DNA of 64,000 bases from Deltaproteobacteria bacterium (GCA_020444075.1 JAHLLR010000013.1:1-64000), one strand, 5' to 3'. Positions 38,731 to 47,596 are shown, counted from the stretch's first letter. Notes: generated by a model from the letters alone, not told the origin. A program made the numbers and translations.

Positions 38731-40440
38731 GTGAAAGAAAAGAAAAAACTCGGCGAAATGCTCCTCGATGGCGGTCTGTTGACTGAAGACCAGCTCAAAC
38801 AGGCCGTTGCCGATCACAAACGCAACAATATGAAACTGGGTGAATACCTAGTTCGGGAGGGGATCGTCAGCAGCTCCGAAATCGTGAACCTGGTGTCCCA
38901 GCAGCTTGCCATTGAAAAATACCGACCGGACGCCTACCCCATTGACATTTCTCTGTCCGCTGTCATCCCACTCGAGATGTGTCAGAAATATCAATTGATT
39001 CCCATTGAGCGGACAAGTCATTTACTGAAGATCGCCATGACCGATCCTATGGATATCAACGCTCTGGATGCCATTGAAGTGTTCACGAATATCGAGGTGG
39101 AATCGGTAATCTGCACCTACCAGGAACTCAACCATATGATTTCCAGCCTTTACGGCACCTATTCCGCTATCGGGGGGGTGCTGGACGGCATGAGTGAAAT
39201 GCAGATCGAGAGCGCCCATGATGCCGAAACGGCTGCCGTCTCAGAGGATGTGGAAGTCAGTTCCCTGCATGATATGGCGGAAGAGGCACCGGTCATTCGC
39301 CTGGTAAATTCGATCCTCTCCCAAGCCGTCCGTGAAGGTGCCAGCGACATCCACATCTCTCCGGAAAAGGATTATGTCCAGGTGCGCTTCCGGGTTGACG
39401 GCAAACTTCACGAAGTGCCGGCGCCGCCCAAATCATTGCTGCTTCTGATTATTTCCAGGCTTAAAATTTTATCCAACATGGATATTTCCCTTTCCCGGAT
39501 TCCCCAGGACGGCCGTTTTACCATCCGCATGGACAACAAGGAGATCAATATCCGGGCGTCGACCATTCCCACCATCTACGGGGAAAACATGGTGCTGCGA
39601 CTGCTCGACACCAGCGGTGGGGTCTATTCTCTGGAGCACCTGGGTATGAGTGAAGCAGATATTCTAAAACTGGAGCCCATCATCAACAAGCCATACGGTA
39701 TGATTTTGAGTACGGGGCCCACAGGAAGCGGTAAGAGTACGACGCTTTATTCCATACTCAAGAAAATCAACCAGCCTGATATCAATATTATTACGATTGA
39801 AGACCCTGTTGAATACCGGGTGAACAAAATCCGTCAGATCCAGCTCAACCGCAAGGCAGGGATGTCATTTGCCAGCGGCCTGCGTTCCATCATGCGCCAG
39901 GATCCGGATGTAATCATGGTCGGAGAGATTCGAGATTCGGAAACGGCCGGCATTGCCGTTCAAAGTGCCCTCACCGGCCACCGCGTGCTGAGCACGGTTC
40001 ACACCAACGATGCTGCCGGCGCCATCACCCGCTTTATCGATATGGGCATCGAGCCCTTTCTCGTCTCATCGGTGATGCTGGTTTCCATCGCCCAGAGACT
40101 GGTTCGCAAAGTCTGCCCTTTTTGCAAAAAACCCTGGAAGCCCCCTGCTGCCGCCCTTTCCTACTGGGGGTTGGATAAAATCCAGGGTGCTGATTTCGTC
40201 CAGGGAAAAGGCTGCTATAACTGCATGGACAAAGGATATAAAGGACGCACCGGAATTTTTGAAGTACTGGTCATCGATGAAATGATTCAGGAGATGATTC
40301 TGCGCCGGGCGTCCTCCCAGGAAATCATGCGAACCGCCAGGGAATCCGGCCACCTGCGCACCTTGAAAGATGATGCCACAAGAAAAGTACTCGATGGAGA
40401 AACAACCCTTGACGAAGCCGTAACCGCAGTGATGATGTAG
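38731..40440 (+). CDS. Type IV pilus/type II secretion assembly ATPase (MshE/PilB-like)
   Basis: A 569-aa GspE-family ATPase that powers fibre extension. The N-terminal domain has two MshEN-type repeats (KLGEMLLDGGLLTEDQL and KLGEYLVREGIVSSSEI) seen in cyclic di-GMP-binding MshE. The core has Walker A GPTGSGKSTTL, the Asp box, Walker B as IMVGEIRDSET and STVHTNDA. A zinc tetracysteine (CPFCKKP and CYNCMDKGYKGR) is present. The start is GTG. No PilT-like retraction ATPase is in the window. Confidence 0.9.
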   Translation: MKEKKKLGEMLLDGGLLTEDQLKQAVADHKRNNMKLGEYLVREGIVSSSEIVNLVSQQLAIEKYRPDAYPIDISLSAVIPLEMCQKYQLIPIERTSHLLKIAMTDPMDINALDAIEVFTNIEVESVICTYQELNHMISSLYGTYSAIGGVLDGMSEMQIESAHDAETAAVSEDVEVSSLHDMAEEAPVIRLVNSILSQAVREGASDIHISPEKDYVQVRFRVDGKLHEVPAPPKSLLLLIISRLKILSNMDISLSRIPQDGRFTIRMDNKEINIRASTIPTIYGENMVLRLLDTSGGVYSLEHLGMSEADILKLEPIINKPYGMILSTGPTGSGKSTTLYSILKKINQPDINIITIEDPVEYRVNKIRQIQLNRKAGMSFASGLRSIMRQDPDVIMVGEIRDSETAGIAVQSALTGHRVLSTVHTNDAAGAITRFIDMGIEPFLVSSVMLVSIAQRLVRKVCPFCKKPWKPPAAALSYWGLDKIQGADFVQGKGCYNCMDKGYKGRTGIFEVLVIDEMIQEMILRRASSQEIMRTARESGHLRTLKDDATRKVLDGETTLDEAVTAVMM

Positions 40441-40467
40441 AACGCTGAGATTTACAGAAGCAAGTTT

Positions 40468-41688
40468 ATGACAAAATATTATTACCAGGCGATTACTGAA
40501 AACGGCAGTCCAGTCTCCGGCGCCATCGATGCCGATTCTGCGGAAGGCGCCACCAGTGCGCTCGTGTCTCGGGGGTATATCCCGCAAAAAATCACCGATG
40601 CCTCAAAATCAGGGATTGGTTTTTTCCTGGCAGAACTGCAGGAAAAACTTACGCCTGTCAAATTGCCCGAGTTAATTCTGTTCACCAAGCAGCTCAGGAC
40701 TTTGATCCGCGCCGGAGTTCCCATGCTTAAACTTCTCCAGGTGCTTGAAAATCAAAGCGAAAACATCAAGCTGAAGCGCATTATCGTCTCCATCTCCCAG
40801 GATATCCGGGAAGGCGGAAGCCTATATGACGGATTCCGGAAATACCCCTCTGTTTTTTCACCTTTGTACTGCAGCATGCTTCATGCCGGTGAAACGAGCG
40901 GTGCCCTGCCCGAAATTTTGGACCGCCTGATCTATATCATGGACCATGATCATAAAATTCGATCCGATATCCGTTCGGCGCTTCAGTACCCGGCCATTGT
41001 CATCATCTCCCTGCTGGCTGCTTTTTTTATTTTACTGACCCTGGTCATTCCCAAATTCGCCGGAATATTTATAAAATCAGGGCTCCACCTGCCGCTTCCC
41101 ACGGTGATCTGCATGAAATTGTATGCCTTCATGGTCTCTTTCTGGCCGGTGTTGATCCTCATGGCTGTGGGTACGGGCATACTTATCAACATCTATCTAA
41201 AAACCGAAAGCGGGCAATTCAGGCGCGATAAACTCATGCTCAATCTACCCTTGTTTGGCGTGTTGGTCCGCAAGGCGGCGATGGCACGATTTGCAAGTAT
41301 TTTTGCCATTCTTCAGGCCAGTGGGATATCCGTGCTGGAAACCATGTCCATTCTTTCCGAAACCATCAACAACGCTGCGTTATCCAGAGCATTCGAGAAT
41401 ATTACCGAACGCCTGGAAGAAGGACGCGGAATCTCCGGTCCGCTTGCCACTTCACCGTATTTCACGCCGATCATAATCAACATGGTCGCTATTGGCGAGG
41501 AATCCGGGAATCTCGATGAAATGCTCCACGAAGCGGCCGAGCACTACGATTCTGAACTCGAGTTCGCCATGAAACGGATCTCCGATTCCATCGGTCCGCT
41601 ATTGACGATATGCCTGGCGGCCGTTGTTCTGTTTTTTGCACTGGCCATCTACCTGCCCATGTGGGACTTGGTCAAAATGGTTAAATAA
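40468..41688 (+). CDS. Inner-membrane platform protein (GspF/PilC/MshG-like)
   Basis: A 406-aa polytopic protein with two GspF domains (about residues 68-190 and 270-392) and three membrane helices (about 168-195, 220-245, 375-400). The first domain has the usual FTKQLRTLIRAGVPML and the later part GEESGNLDEML. It forms the base on which the assembly ATPase acts. It lies 27 bases after the ATPase gene and its stop shares one base with the next gene's start (TAATG). Confidence 0.92.
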   Translation: MTKYYYQAITENGSPVSGAIDADSAEGATSALVSRGYIPQKITDASKSGIGFFLAELQEKLTPVKLPELILFTKQLRTLIRAGVPMLKLLQVLENQSENIKLKRIIVSISQDIREGGSLYDGFRKYPSVFSPLYCSMLHAGETSGALPEILDRLIYIMDHDHKIRSDIRSALQYPAIVIISLLAAFFILLTLVIPKFAGIFIKSGLHLPLPTVICMKLYAFMVSFWPVLILMAVGTGILINIYLKTESGQFRRDKLMLNLPLFGVLVRKAAMARFASIFAILQASGISVLETMSILSETINNAALSRAFENITERLEEGRGISGPLATSPYFTPIIINMVAIGEESGNLDEMLHEAAEHYDSELEFAMKRISDSIGPLLTICLAAVVLFFALAIYLPMWDLVKMVK

Positions 41689-43028
41689 TGAAAGATATTC
41701 GCTTCAACATAAGCCTGTATATCATCATTCCGGTTATTTTTGCCGGAATCGCAATCCTGTCCATCATTGTCACCTACAATACGACCATGTATTACCTTGC
41801 CAAAGCCTTGAACCCCCAATGGCCGGTGGTGTGGTGGGGGATGCTGCTGATTGCCTTTACCTTGATCAGCGGTATTCTGATCGTAAAATTACTGATTGAT
41901 CCGGTTAAGCGTTTTGTTTCCAAAACAAAAGATTTAGGAATTGTTAAAAATGTCGATCAACCTGCAAATGCCTCCGCCGCCACCGATGACATGGGCAAGT
42001 TTACCAGGGTGTTCGAACAGGTATCGGAACTGTTAAGCAAGGTCGAAGCCCGGCAACTGTTTCCGGACATCATCGGTGAGAGCAAAGTTATGCGCGGGGT
42101 GTTTAACCAGATAGTCAAAGTGGCACCCAAAGAATCCACGGTTCTGGTAATGGGCGAAACCGGAACGGGTAAAGAACTCATTGCGCGAAGCATCCACCAG
42201 CACAGCAAACGGCAGGACAAACCTTTCGTCGCTATTAATTGCGCGGCCATTCCTGAAACGTTATTGGAAAGTGAATTGTTCGGCCACGAAAAAGGGGCCT
42301 TCACCGGTGCAAATACTAAAAAACCCGGCAAATTCGAACTGGCGGATGGCGGTACACTTTTTCTGGATGAAATCGGCGACATGCCGTTGGAAACCCAAGC
42401 CAAGGTGCTTCGCGCCATTGAGGAGAATACCATTGAGCGGGTGGGCGCCATAAGACCGATAAAAGTCAACGTCCGTTTCATCGCGGCCACGAATCGTAAC
42501 CTTGAAAAAATGGTTGAGAGCGGTCGCTTTCGCCAAGATTTGTTCTACCGGCTCAATGTCTTTTCCATTATGCTGCCGCCTCTGAGACATCGACGGGAAG
42601 ACATTCCCTTGCTCACCGAAAAATTCCTGAATGAAATGGGCCAAGAGCAACACCTCTCATCGGAAGCCCTCCAATTGCTGATGACCAATGATTGGCCGGG
42701 AAATGTTAGGGAACTGAAAAATGCATTGGAATCGGCAGCCGTTCTCGCAGATAAAAAAATTATGGCGTCCAACCTGCCCTTTTCATTAAAACGAAATGAA
42801 GGCAAAAATGGTTCTCCTCTCCACTTCCCCCAAACAGAGCTGGCGTTGAATGGAAACGATAATCTGGATAGGCGAATCAAACATTTTGAACGTGAAATTA
42901 TTGTTGACGCTCTTCGCCAAGCCGATGGCATTCAAGTCAAGGCCGCTACCCTTCTTGGTATCAAAGAAAGGAGTTTGTGGCACAGAATAAAAAAGCATCA
43001 GATCGATATCACCGAATTCAAACCATAG
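41688..43028 (+). CDS. Membrane-anchored sigma-54-dependent transcriptional activator
   Basis: A 446-aa bacterial enhancer-binding protein. In place of a receiver it has two N-terminal membrane helices (about residues 8-30 and 45-66) and a HAMP-like stretch. Residues about 125-350 form the AAA domain with Walker A GETGTGKELIA, the sigma-54 contact ESELFGHEKGAFTGA (GAFTGA intact) and WPGNVRELKN. A Fis-type helix-turn-helix closes the protein. It could be a one-component membrane sensor that combines the jobs of PilS and PilR. A sigma-54 promoter lies just downstream, before the prepilin gene. Confidence 0.9.
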   Translation: MKDIRFNISLYIIIPVIFAGIAILSIIVTYNTTMYYLAKALNPQWPVVWWGMLLIAFTLISGILIVKLLIDPVKRFVSKTKDLGIVKNVDQPANASAATDDMGKFTRVFEQVSELLSKVEARQLFPDIIGESKVMRGVFNQIVKVAPKESTVLVMGETGTGKELIARSIHQHSKRQDKPFVAINCAAIPETLLESELFGHEKGAFTGANTKKPGKFELADGGTLFLDEIGDMPLETQAKVLRAIEENTIERVGAIRPIKVNVRFIAATNRNLEKMVESGRFRQDLFYRLNVFSIMLPPLRHRREDIPLLTEKFLNEMGQEQHLSSEALQLLMTNDWPGNVRELKNALESAAVLADKKIMASNLPFSLKRNEGKNGSPLHFPQTELALNGNDNLDRRIKHFEREIIVDALRQADGIQVKAATLLGIKERSLWHRIKKHQIDITEFKP

Positions 43029-43198
43029 TCGGCAATTCAGACCTTCAATTTCTGGAGTTTTAACCTACATAATTTGGAGGTCTTGTATTGTTTGATAAAA
43101 TTATTAATCAAAGAACTCTCGAAGATTTTTTTTCCTTGCTATTTTTATTCTATTTTTCCTTATGGTTAAATAATCTAAAACAGAAAACCTTAACTGGC

Positions 43199-43214
43199 TG
43201 GCATCATCTGTGCT
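43199..43214 (+). promoter_or_regulatory. Sigma-54 (-24/-12) promoter for the prepilin gene
   Basis: TGGCATCATCTGTGCT matches the sigma-54 consensus: TGGCA at -24 and TGC at -12, with exactly 10 bases between the GG and GC steps. Transcription would start near 43225, about 17 to 35 bases before the candidate pilin starts. The gene directly upstream encodes a sigma-54 activator, which makes the assignment stronger. Confidence 0.75.
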
Positions 43215-43259
43215 GATAATTGCATAAACGCAACCATCACAATGTCGAAATGGAGAGAT

Positions 43260-43655
43260 ATGACTGACGATCGTAAACTAAAAATGATTTTAGCAAACCA
43301 AAAAGGATTTACCCTCATAGAAATAATTGCCGTCCTTGTTATCCTGGGTATTTTGGCCGCAGTCGCCATCCCCAGATATTTCGACCTTCAAACTGAGGCA
43401 CAAAACAAGGCATTGGACGCTGCCCTCGGTGAAGGCGTCGGCAGGGTGAATCAACATTTCGGCAAACAGATCCTTGCAGGATCAACAACAGCTGAGATCA
43501 CTTACAGCGATGCCACGATCGGTACCAATCTTGGCGATTTCACATTACAAACCACAGATAATACTACAACTATTACACTAACCGTAACGGGAAAAACCGG
43601 GACATTGGCTGGCAAGACACAAAGCAAAACCATTCCACGCCCCGGCTCACCTTGA
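43260..43655 (+). CDS. Type IV prepilin / pseudopilin
   Basis: A pilin subunit precursor, about 131 aa. The class III signal ends in QKG and is followed by FTLIEIIAVLVILGILAAVA, so the peptidase would cut between Gly and Phe and leave Glu at position 5. The C-terminal domain is short, Thr-rich and without a Cys pair. ATG 43260 follows GGAG closely; ATG 43242 (longer leader) and ATG 43284 (8-residue leader) are alternatives. It is the last gene of the operon; no prepilin peptidase is nearby. Confidence 0.88.
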   Translation: MTDDRKLKMILANQKGFTLIEIIAVLVILGILAAVAIPRYFDLQTEAQNKALDAALGEGVGRVNQHFGKQILAGSTTAEITYSDATIGTNLGDFTLQTTDNTTTITLTVTGKTGTLAGKTQSKTIPRPGSP

Positions 43656-43858
43656 TCCTTGCCTCCAACCAACACCCTTCAAATTGAAGGAATTCAAAAT
43701 CAAGCGCTGTGTTGTATAGTCAATTTGGCTGTCACCAACGTAGAAGGGGGGATTTTAAATGGCATTCCCTCTGACGAGGATACTTTTATGTATTTTAGAA
43801 ATGACATGACATAGTTTTTTGCACCGATTCAAATCCTGTTGTCCTGACCAATTCGTTT

Positions 43859-43893
43859 GAAAGGGGTTACGGTTGCAAAATCGTGCCCTTTTT
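43859..43893 (+). terminator. Possible terminator after the prepilin gene
   Basis: AAAGGG (43860-43865) pairs with CCCTTT (43886-43891) with an inner ACG/CGT pairing, and a run of five T ends the structure. The loop is large, so confidence is moderate. The rest of the 280-base gap contains no gene that I can support. Confidence 0.42.
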
Positions 43894-43935
43894 CATTTTC
43901 CATATCTATTGATCTGACCTGTAAAGGAGGAACAA

Positions 43936-44829
43936 ATGACCAACCAACGCATCGGATGGATCGGTACGGGGGTGATGGGCGCGTCCATGTGTGGGCACCT
44001 GCTGAACGCGGGACACCGATTGACTGTTTTTAGCCGAACCCGCGACAAAGCGCTCATGCTTCTGGAAAAAGGGGCTGCCTGGGCCGACACGCCTAAAGTC
44101 GTAGCACAAAACAGTGATATTGTTTTCACCATGGTAGGTTTTCCTGATGATGTCCGGGAAGTTATTCTGGGTGATGAAGGCGTCATGGCGGGAGCCAAAA
44201 CTGGGGACACGGTGGTGGACATGACCACATCCAGCCCGGACCTGGCCCGATCCATTCACTATGAATGTGCGAAAAAGGGGGTTAAGGCACTGGATGCCCC
44301 GGTTTCCGGTGGTGATGTGGGAGCCCGGGAAGCTACTTTGGCTATCATGGTAGGTGGAGACCAACCGGTGTTCGAGGCGGTGAAACCGCTGTTCGAGATT
44401 ATGGGGAAAACCATTGCCTTGATGGGGGGGGCAGGCTCCGGCCAGCACACCAAAATGACCAACCAGATTCTGATCGCCGGCACCATGATCGGTGTGGTTG
44501 AATCCCTTTTATATGCCCAGCGGGCTGGTATGGATGCCCACCAGGTCATCGATGTGATTGGCAAAGGGGCAGCCAGTTCATGGTCCATCAATACTCTGGG
44601 TCGCAGAATTGCAGATGGCGATTTCAACCCAGGTTTCTACATCAAGCACTTTGTAAAGGATATGGGCATAGCGTTGGAAGAAGCTCGGCACATTCACTTG
44701 TCGCTGCCCGGACTGGCCCTGGTTCACCAGTTTTACGTGGCGGCCATGGCAATGGGATGGGAAAATCTGGGCACCCAGGGATTATTTCAGGTGCTGGCGA
44801 CCATGAACCGAAAAGCATCTACACGGTAG
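43936..44829 (+). CDS. NAD(P)-dependent 3-hydroxyisobutyrate dehydrogenase-like oxidoreductase
   Basis: A beta-hydroxyacid dehydrogenase of 297 aa. The N-terminal Rossmann motif is GWIGTGVMGASM, the substrate-site signature is DAPVSGGDVGA, and the catalytic Lys lies in SGQHTKMTNQ. Members reduce or oxidise 3-hydroxyisobutyrate, tartronate semialdehyde or succinic semialdehyde; which of these applies here cannot be told. AAAGGAGG precedes the ATG. It appears monocistronic, facing the DHFR-like gene. Confidence 0.87.
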   Translation: MTNQRIGWIGTGVMGASMCGHLLNAGHRLTVFSRTRDKALMLLEKGAAWADTPKVVAQNSDIVFTMVGFPDDVREVILGDEGVMAGAKTGDTVVDMTTSSPDLARSIHYECAKKGVKALDAPVSGGDVGAREATLAIMVGGDQPVFEAVKPLFEIMGKTIALMGGAGSGQHTKMTNQILIAGTMIGVVESLLYAQRAGMDAHQVIDVIGKGAASSWSINTLGRRIADGDFNPGFYIKHFVKDMGIALEEARHIHLSLPGLALVHQFYVAAMAMGWENLGTQGLFQVLATMNRKASTR

Positions 44830-44902
44830 GTTATAAACCCTGACCTTTATCGGTCAGGATCATGAATTTTCCTAACCCACGGTTACTACTTGTGGGCGGG
44901 CA

Positions 44903-45406
44903 TTAGTGGAGAACCCGGTAGCGGATGCACAGCGTGTTTTCGTCAATCTGCCAGAATTTTTTCAAGGCCAGTTTCAGGTCCACGGCATCTGAAAAGATTG
45001 ATAACCCTGACCCAAAGGCATAGGGTGAGAGGGTCAGGATCAACTCGTCAATGAGCCCTTTTGCTGCAAAAAGCTGGTTGATCTTCGCCCCGCCGACGAC
45101 CACCGCTTCCTCGAAGCCCTGGGCGGCCAGATCGGAAATTATCTGCTCTGGAGGCGACTGGGTATACACCAGATCGTCCCGGTCGGACCTGCGTTCCGGG
45201 TTGCGGGTCATGACGATGGTTTTACGGCCGGGCAGGACCCGCCCGATAATATCGAAGGTCGTTGAACCCATGATCATGACACCGGCCTTTTTGGTGATTT
45301 CGACGTACAGTCGTTTGTCGGCTTTTCCGGTCCAGTCGGGATAGTGATCTGAGGCTCTGGCGATCTTCCCATCAACGGTAATGGCGACCATCAGACAGAC
45401 ATGCAT
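44903..45406 (-). CDS. RibD C-terminal/dihydrofolate reductase-fold protein
   Basis: A 167-aa reductase-fold protein of the RibD C-terminal family. It starts with an MVAITVDGKIA strand, has GVMIMGSTTFD and the NADPH-site-like VVVGGAKINQLF, and ends DELILTLSPYAFGSGLSIF. The fold suits reduction of a pyrimidine or pterin intermediate. No riboflavin or folate genes are adjacent, so the substrate is unknown. Confidence 0.8.
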   Translation of the reverse strand: MHVCLMVAITVDGKIARASDHYPDWTGKADKRLYVEITKKAGVMIMGSTTFDIIGRVLPGRKTIVMTRNPERRSDRDDLVYTQSPPEQIISDLAAQGFEEAVVVGGAKINQLFAAKGLIDELILTLSPYAFGSGLSIFSDAVDLKLALKKFWQIDENTLCIRYRVLH

Positions 45407-45760
45407 GGCGGTACCTTCCCTGGTTTTAAGTGACAGCCCAGAAGCGGAAGTGTTGGAAGCCTCATATCATAAAAAAAGGGTACTTCATATATATAAGGAT
45501 GGCTCCACGCCGCAACATTTTTAAGAGGCTTTTCCCGGTAATTAAAATACGCAAGGCAGGGCAAAAAGATTCGCAGCAAAATTTCAAATGTCCATAGCTG
45601 GAATTTTTTTTAATTTAAAAAACAAAATGTTGAAATAAAGTCACATCCGGTTCCTCTGAAGCACACCCTTTCTTCAATCAAGTTTTTGTATTCATAGCCG
45701 ATGAAGAATCGTGACAGGGCTTTTTCATCGTTGCACTCAGGCAATAAAGCAATTTGATTC

Positions 45761-45789
45761 TGGTCAAAATAAACAGAAACCGGTATAAT
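45761..45789 (+). promoter_or_regulatory. Predicted sigma-70 promoter of the HDOD gene
   Basis: TGGTCA (45761-45766), a 17-base spacer and a perfect TATAAT (45784-45789) lie about 55 bases before the HDOD start. The rest of the 439-base divergent region from 45407 holds only AT-rich sequence; short frames in it lack RBS support. Confidence 0.5.
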
Positions 45790-45845
45790 ATTTTATCGAT
45801 CAACTGATTAACAGAACCCCTGATGCATCCGAGAAAGGTGTTCCC

Positions 45846-46913
45846 ATGAGAGTTGAGTGCGAAAACTGCAGTAAGGCTTTCGAGCTTCCCGATGACCGCC
45901 TTCCCGCCGGGAAAAAAATATCCTTCCCCTGCCCCGGCTGCAAATCAAAAATCACGCTGGACCTGAGAAAAAAACCGGAACCCATCGCGGAGGAACCGGT
46001 TGCGACCGCCGATGAATCCCAAGGGAAAGTGGTATTTTCACCAATTGCTGAAAAACCTTCCGGGGAACTCGACGGCAGTGACCTGAAACGAAAAATCCTG
46101 AACAGCATCAAAGATCTGCCTCCGATGCCAAAAATCATCTACAAGGCACGGGAAGTCATGGCCAACCCCAAGTCAGGGTTCAAAGAGATTGCCGAGGTGA
46201 TCGAAACCGATCAAGCCATTGCCGCCAAGGTCCTCCAGGTGTCCAACTCGGCCTATTACGGGCTGTCCGGAATGGTTTCCTCCATTCACCAGGCAACCGT
46301 CGTACTCGGCCACAAGACCCTGGAGCAGCTCATCACCATGGTTTCGGCCACCAGCCTGTTGGGAAGTCACCTCAAAGGGTACCGTATGGGATCTGGCACC
46401 CTGTGGCAGCATTCACTGGCTGTAGCCCTTTGTTCGCGATTGATAGCCAAAGACCGGGCGCCGGCAATGGAAAATGACGCCTTCTCCGTCGGGTTGATCC
46501 ATGACGCCGGCAAATTGGCTCTGGATCGCTATATCCTGGAACGAAAAACCCTGGTGGACCAAGCGCTCACTGCCGGGATCACATTTCTGCAAGTGGAAAA
46601 GCAGGTGCTCGGTTTTGACCACACGGAACTGGCCTCTGACCTCTGCGCCAAATGGAAGCTTCCTGAAAATCATGTGAGCGCTATGCGATTCCACCATGAC
46701 CCCGGCGCATCCAAGGGAAACCAACTGGCCTATATCGTCCATACCGCCAATCATATCGCCCAGAAAAGCGGTATTGGCAGCAGTATGGATGCGGCCCTTT
46801 ACGAACTGGATCCGGGAGCACTGGCGTTTCTCTCTCTGGATGAGGAAGATTTGTCCAGGTACAATGAAGCGACGATCGAAGCCGTTGGCCAAATTACCCA
46901 GAGCCTGACATAA
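45846..46913 (+). CDS. HDOD-domain protein with N-terminal zinc ribbon
   Basis: A 355-aa cytoplasmic signalling protein. An MJ0042-type zinc ribbon (C5-x2-C8, C29-x2-C32) is joined by an acidic linker to an HDOD domain (about residues 90-285). The HDOD has LPPMPKIIYKAREV, LKVSN-like LQVSNSAYYG and a DAGKLALDRY segment that keeps part of the HD-type metal site (HDAGK). HDOD proteins act in regulation of motility, cell cycle or cyclic di-GMP output, without known catalysis. No partner is adjacent. Confidence 0.86.
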   Translation: MRVECENCSKAFELPDDRLPAGKKISFPCPGCKSKITLDLRKKPEPIAEEPVATADESQGKVVFSPIAEKPSGELDGSDLKRKILNSIKDLPPMPKIIYKAREVMANPKSGFKEIAEVIETDQAIAAKVLQVSNSAYYGLSGMVSSIHQATVVLGHKTLEQLITMVSATSLLGSHLKGYRMGSGTLWQHSLAVALCSRLIAKDRAPAMENDAFSVGLIHDAGKLALDRYILERKTLVDQALTAGITFLQVEKQVLGFDHTELASDLCAKWKLPENHVSAMRFHHDPGASKGNQLAYIVHTANHIAQKSGIGSSMDAALYELDPGALAFLSLDEEDLSRYNEATIEAVGQITQSLT

Positions 46914-46920
46914 CCATATG

Positions 46921-46934
46921 TTATTTTAAAATAA
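46921..46934. repeat. 14-bp perfect AT palindrome
   Basis: TTATTTTAAAATAA lies just after the HDOD stop codon, ahead of the double-HTH gene. It could be a regulator site, or a chance AT palindrome. Confidence 0.25.
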
Positions 46935-47067
46935 GCGGTCTCAACAATTTCATTTGGCCCCATCCCGGCTCCGCCTGGACCGTGGACCCGGACCCTATTT
47001 TTGAGATAGCCCCTAAATTCTATCGACCGATATCCGATTGATTCAGGCTTAGAAAGGAGTTGATTGT

Positions 47068-47472
47068 ATGGCCGAGAATGGCAAGGCGCTGACCACCGGT
47101 GAATTTTCCAAAATTACGGGCATTCCCGTTTCCACGATTACCCAAATGCTGCGTCAGGGCAAGATCCAAGGTGAAAAAAAAAGCGGGAAATGGGCGATTT
47201 TCGAAAGCGAGCTTCAAAAAACGCCTATGGTGACCAGAAAAGACCGCGGGGAATTATCGGAAAGCCTGATCCCCGGCTTCACCACGCCGGCGGTTGGCGG
47301 CAAGGGATATGATATCGAAACCTTTGCTCAGATGACCTATCTGACCGAAAAGGGGGTTCGTCAGTGGCTCAAGGCCGGCCGTCTTTCGGGCGGCGCCGAT
47401 GCCGACGGCAACGTTTTTGTGGACGCTGCCAACCTTGACCGACCCGAACTCCAGCACCTGCTCAGGAAGTAG
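47068..47472 (+). CDS. Small protein with two excisionase/MerR-like helix-turn-helix domains
   Basis: A 134-aa protein with an internal duplication of winged-helix type DNA-binding modules. The first (about residues 9-50) has LTTGEFSKITGIPVSTITQM and the second (about 82-125) has IETFAQMTYLTEKGVRQWL. Each resembles the DNA-binding head of MerR or phage excisionase proteins, with no effector domain. AAAGGAG precedes the ATG. No recombinase is nearby, so excisionase activity is unlikely; a small chromosomal regulator is more likely. Confidence 0.7.
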   Translation: MAENGKALTTGEFSKITGIPVSTITQMLRQGKIQGEKKSGKWAIFESELQKTPMVTRKDRGELSESLIPGFTTPAVGGKGYDIETFAQMTYLTEKGVRQWLKAGRLSGGADADGNVFVDAANLDRPELQHLLRK

Positions 47473-47560
47473 TGCAATCAACAACCGACAATCTGGTTTT
47501 CTTTGACATTGTAGCACCCTTTCATTGAGGCAGTGGTGGCTGTTTAGGCAGCGATAATCG

Positions 47561-47596
47561 TGAAGCCTCCCCGCCGCACCTTACGGGAAGGCTTCA
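47561..47596. terminator. Bidirectional hairpin between convergent genes
   Basis: A 12-base arm TGAAGCCTCCCC pairs, with one mismatch, with GGGAAGGCTTCA around a 12-base loop. It is placed between the double-HTH gene and the convergent HPF gene. There is no strong T-run on either strand, so terminator function is only probable from position. Confidence 0.35.

Noticed and set aside
43828..43850. TTCAAATC...CCTGACCA, resembling the T-loop and CCA end of a tRNA or an attachment-site remnant
   Set aside because: The 5' half of the T stem does not pair and nothing upstream resembles a tRNA body; no integrase or mobile gene is nearby.
45391..45579. A 62-codon minus-strand frame overlapping the start of the DHFR-like gene
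   Set aside because: No RBS and no coding-like composition; it lies in an AT-rich intergenic stretch.
45549..45592. GCAAGGCAGGGCAAAAAG segment, faintly like a cyclic di-GMP-I riboswitch core
   Set aside because: The second conserved stem and the tetraloop-receptor elements are absent; only a few bases agree.
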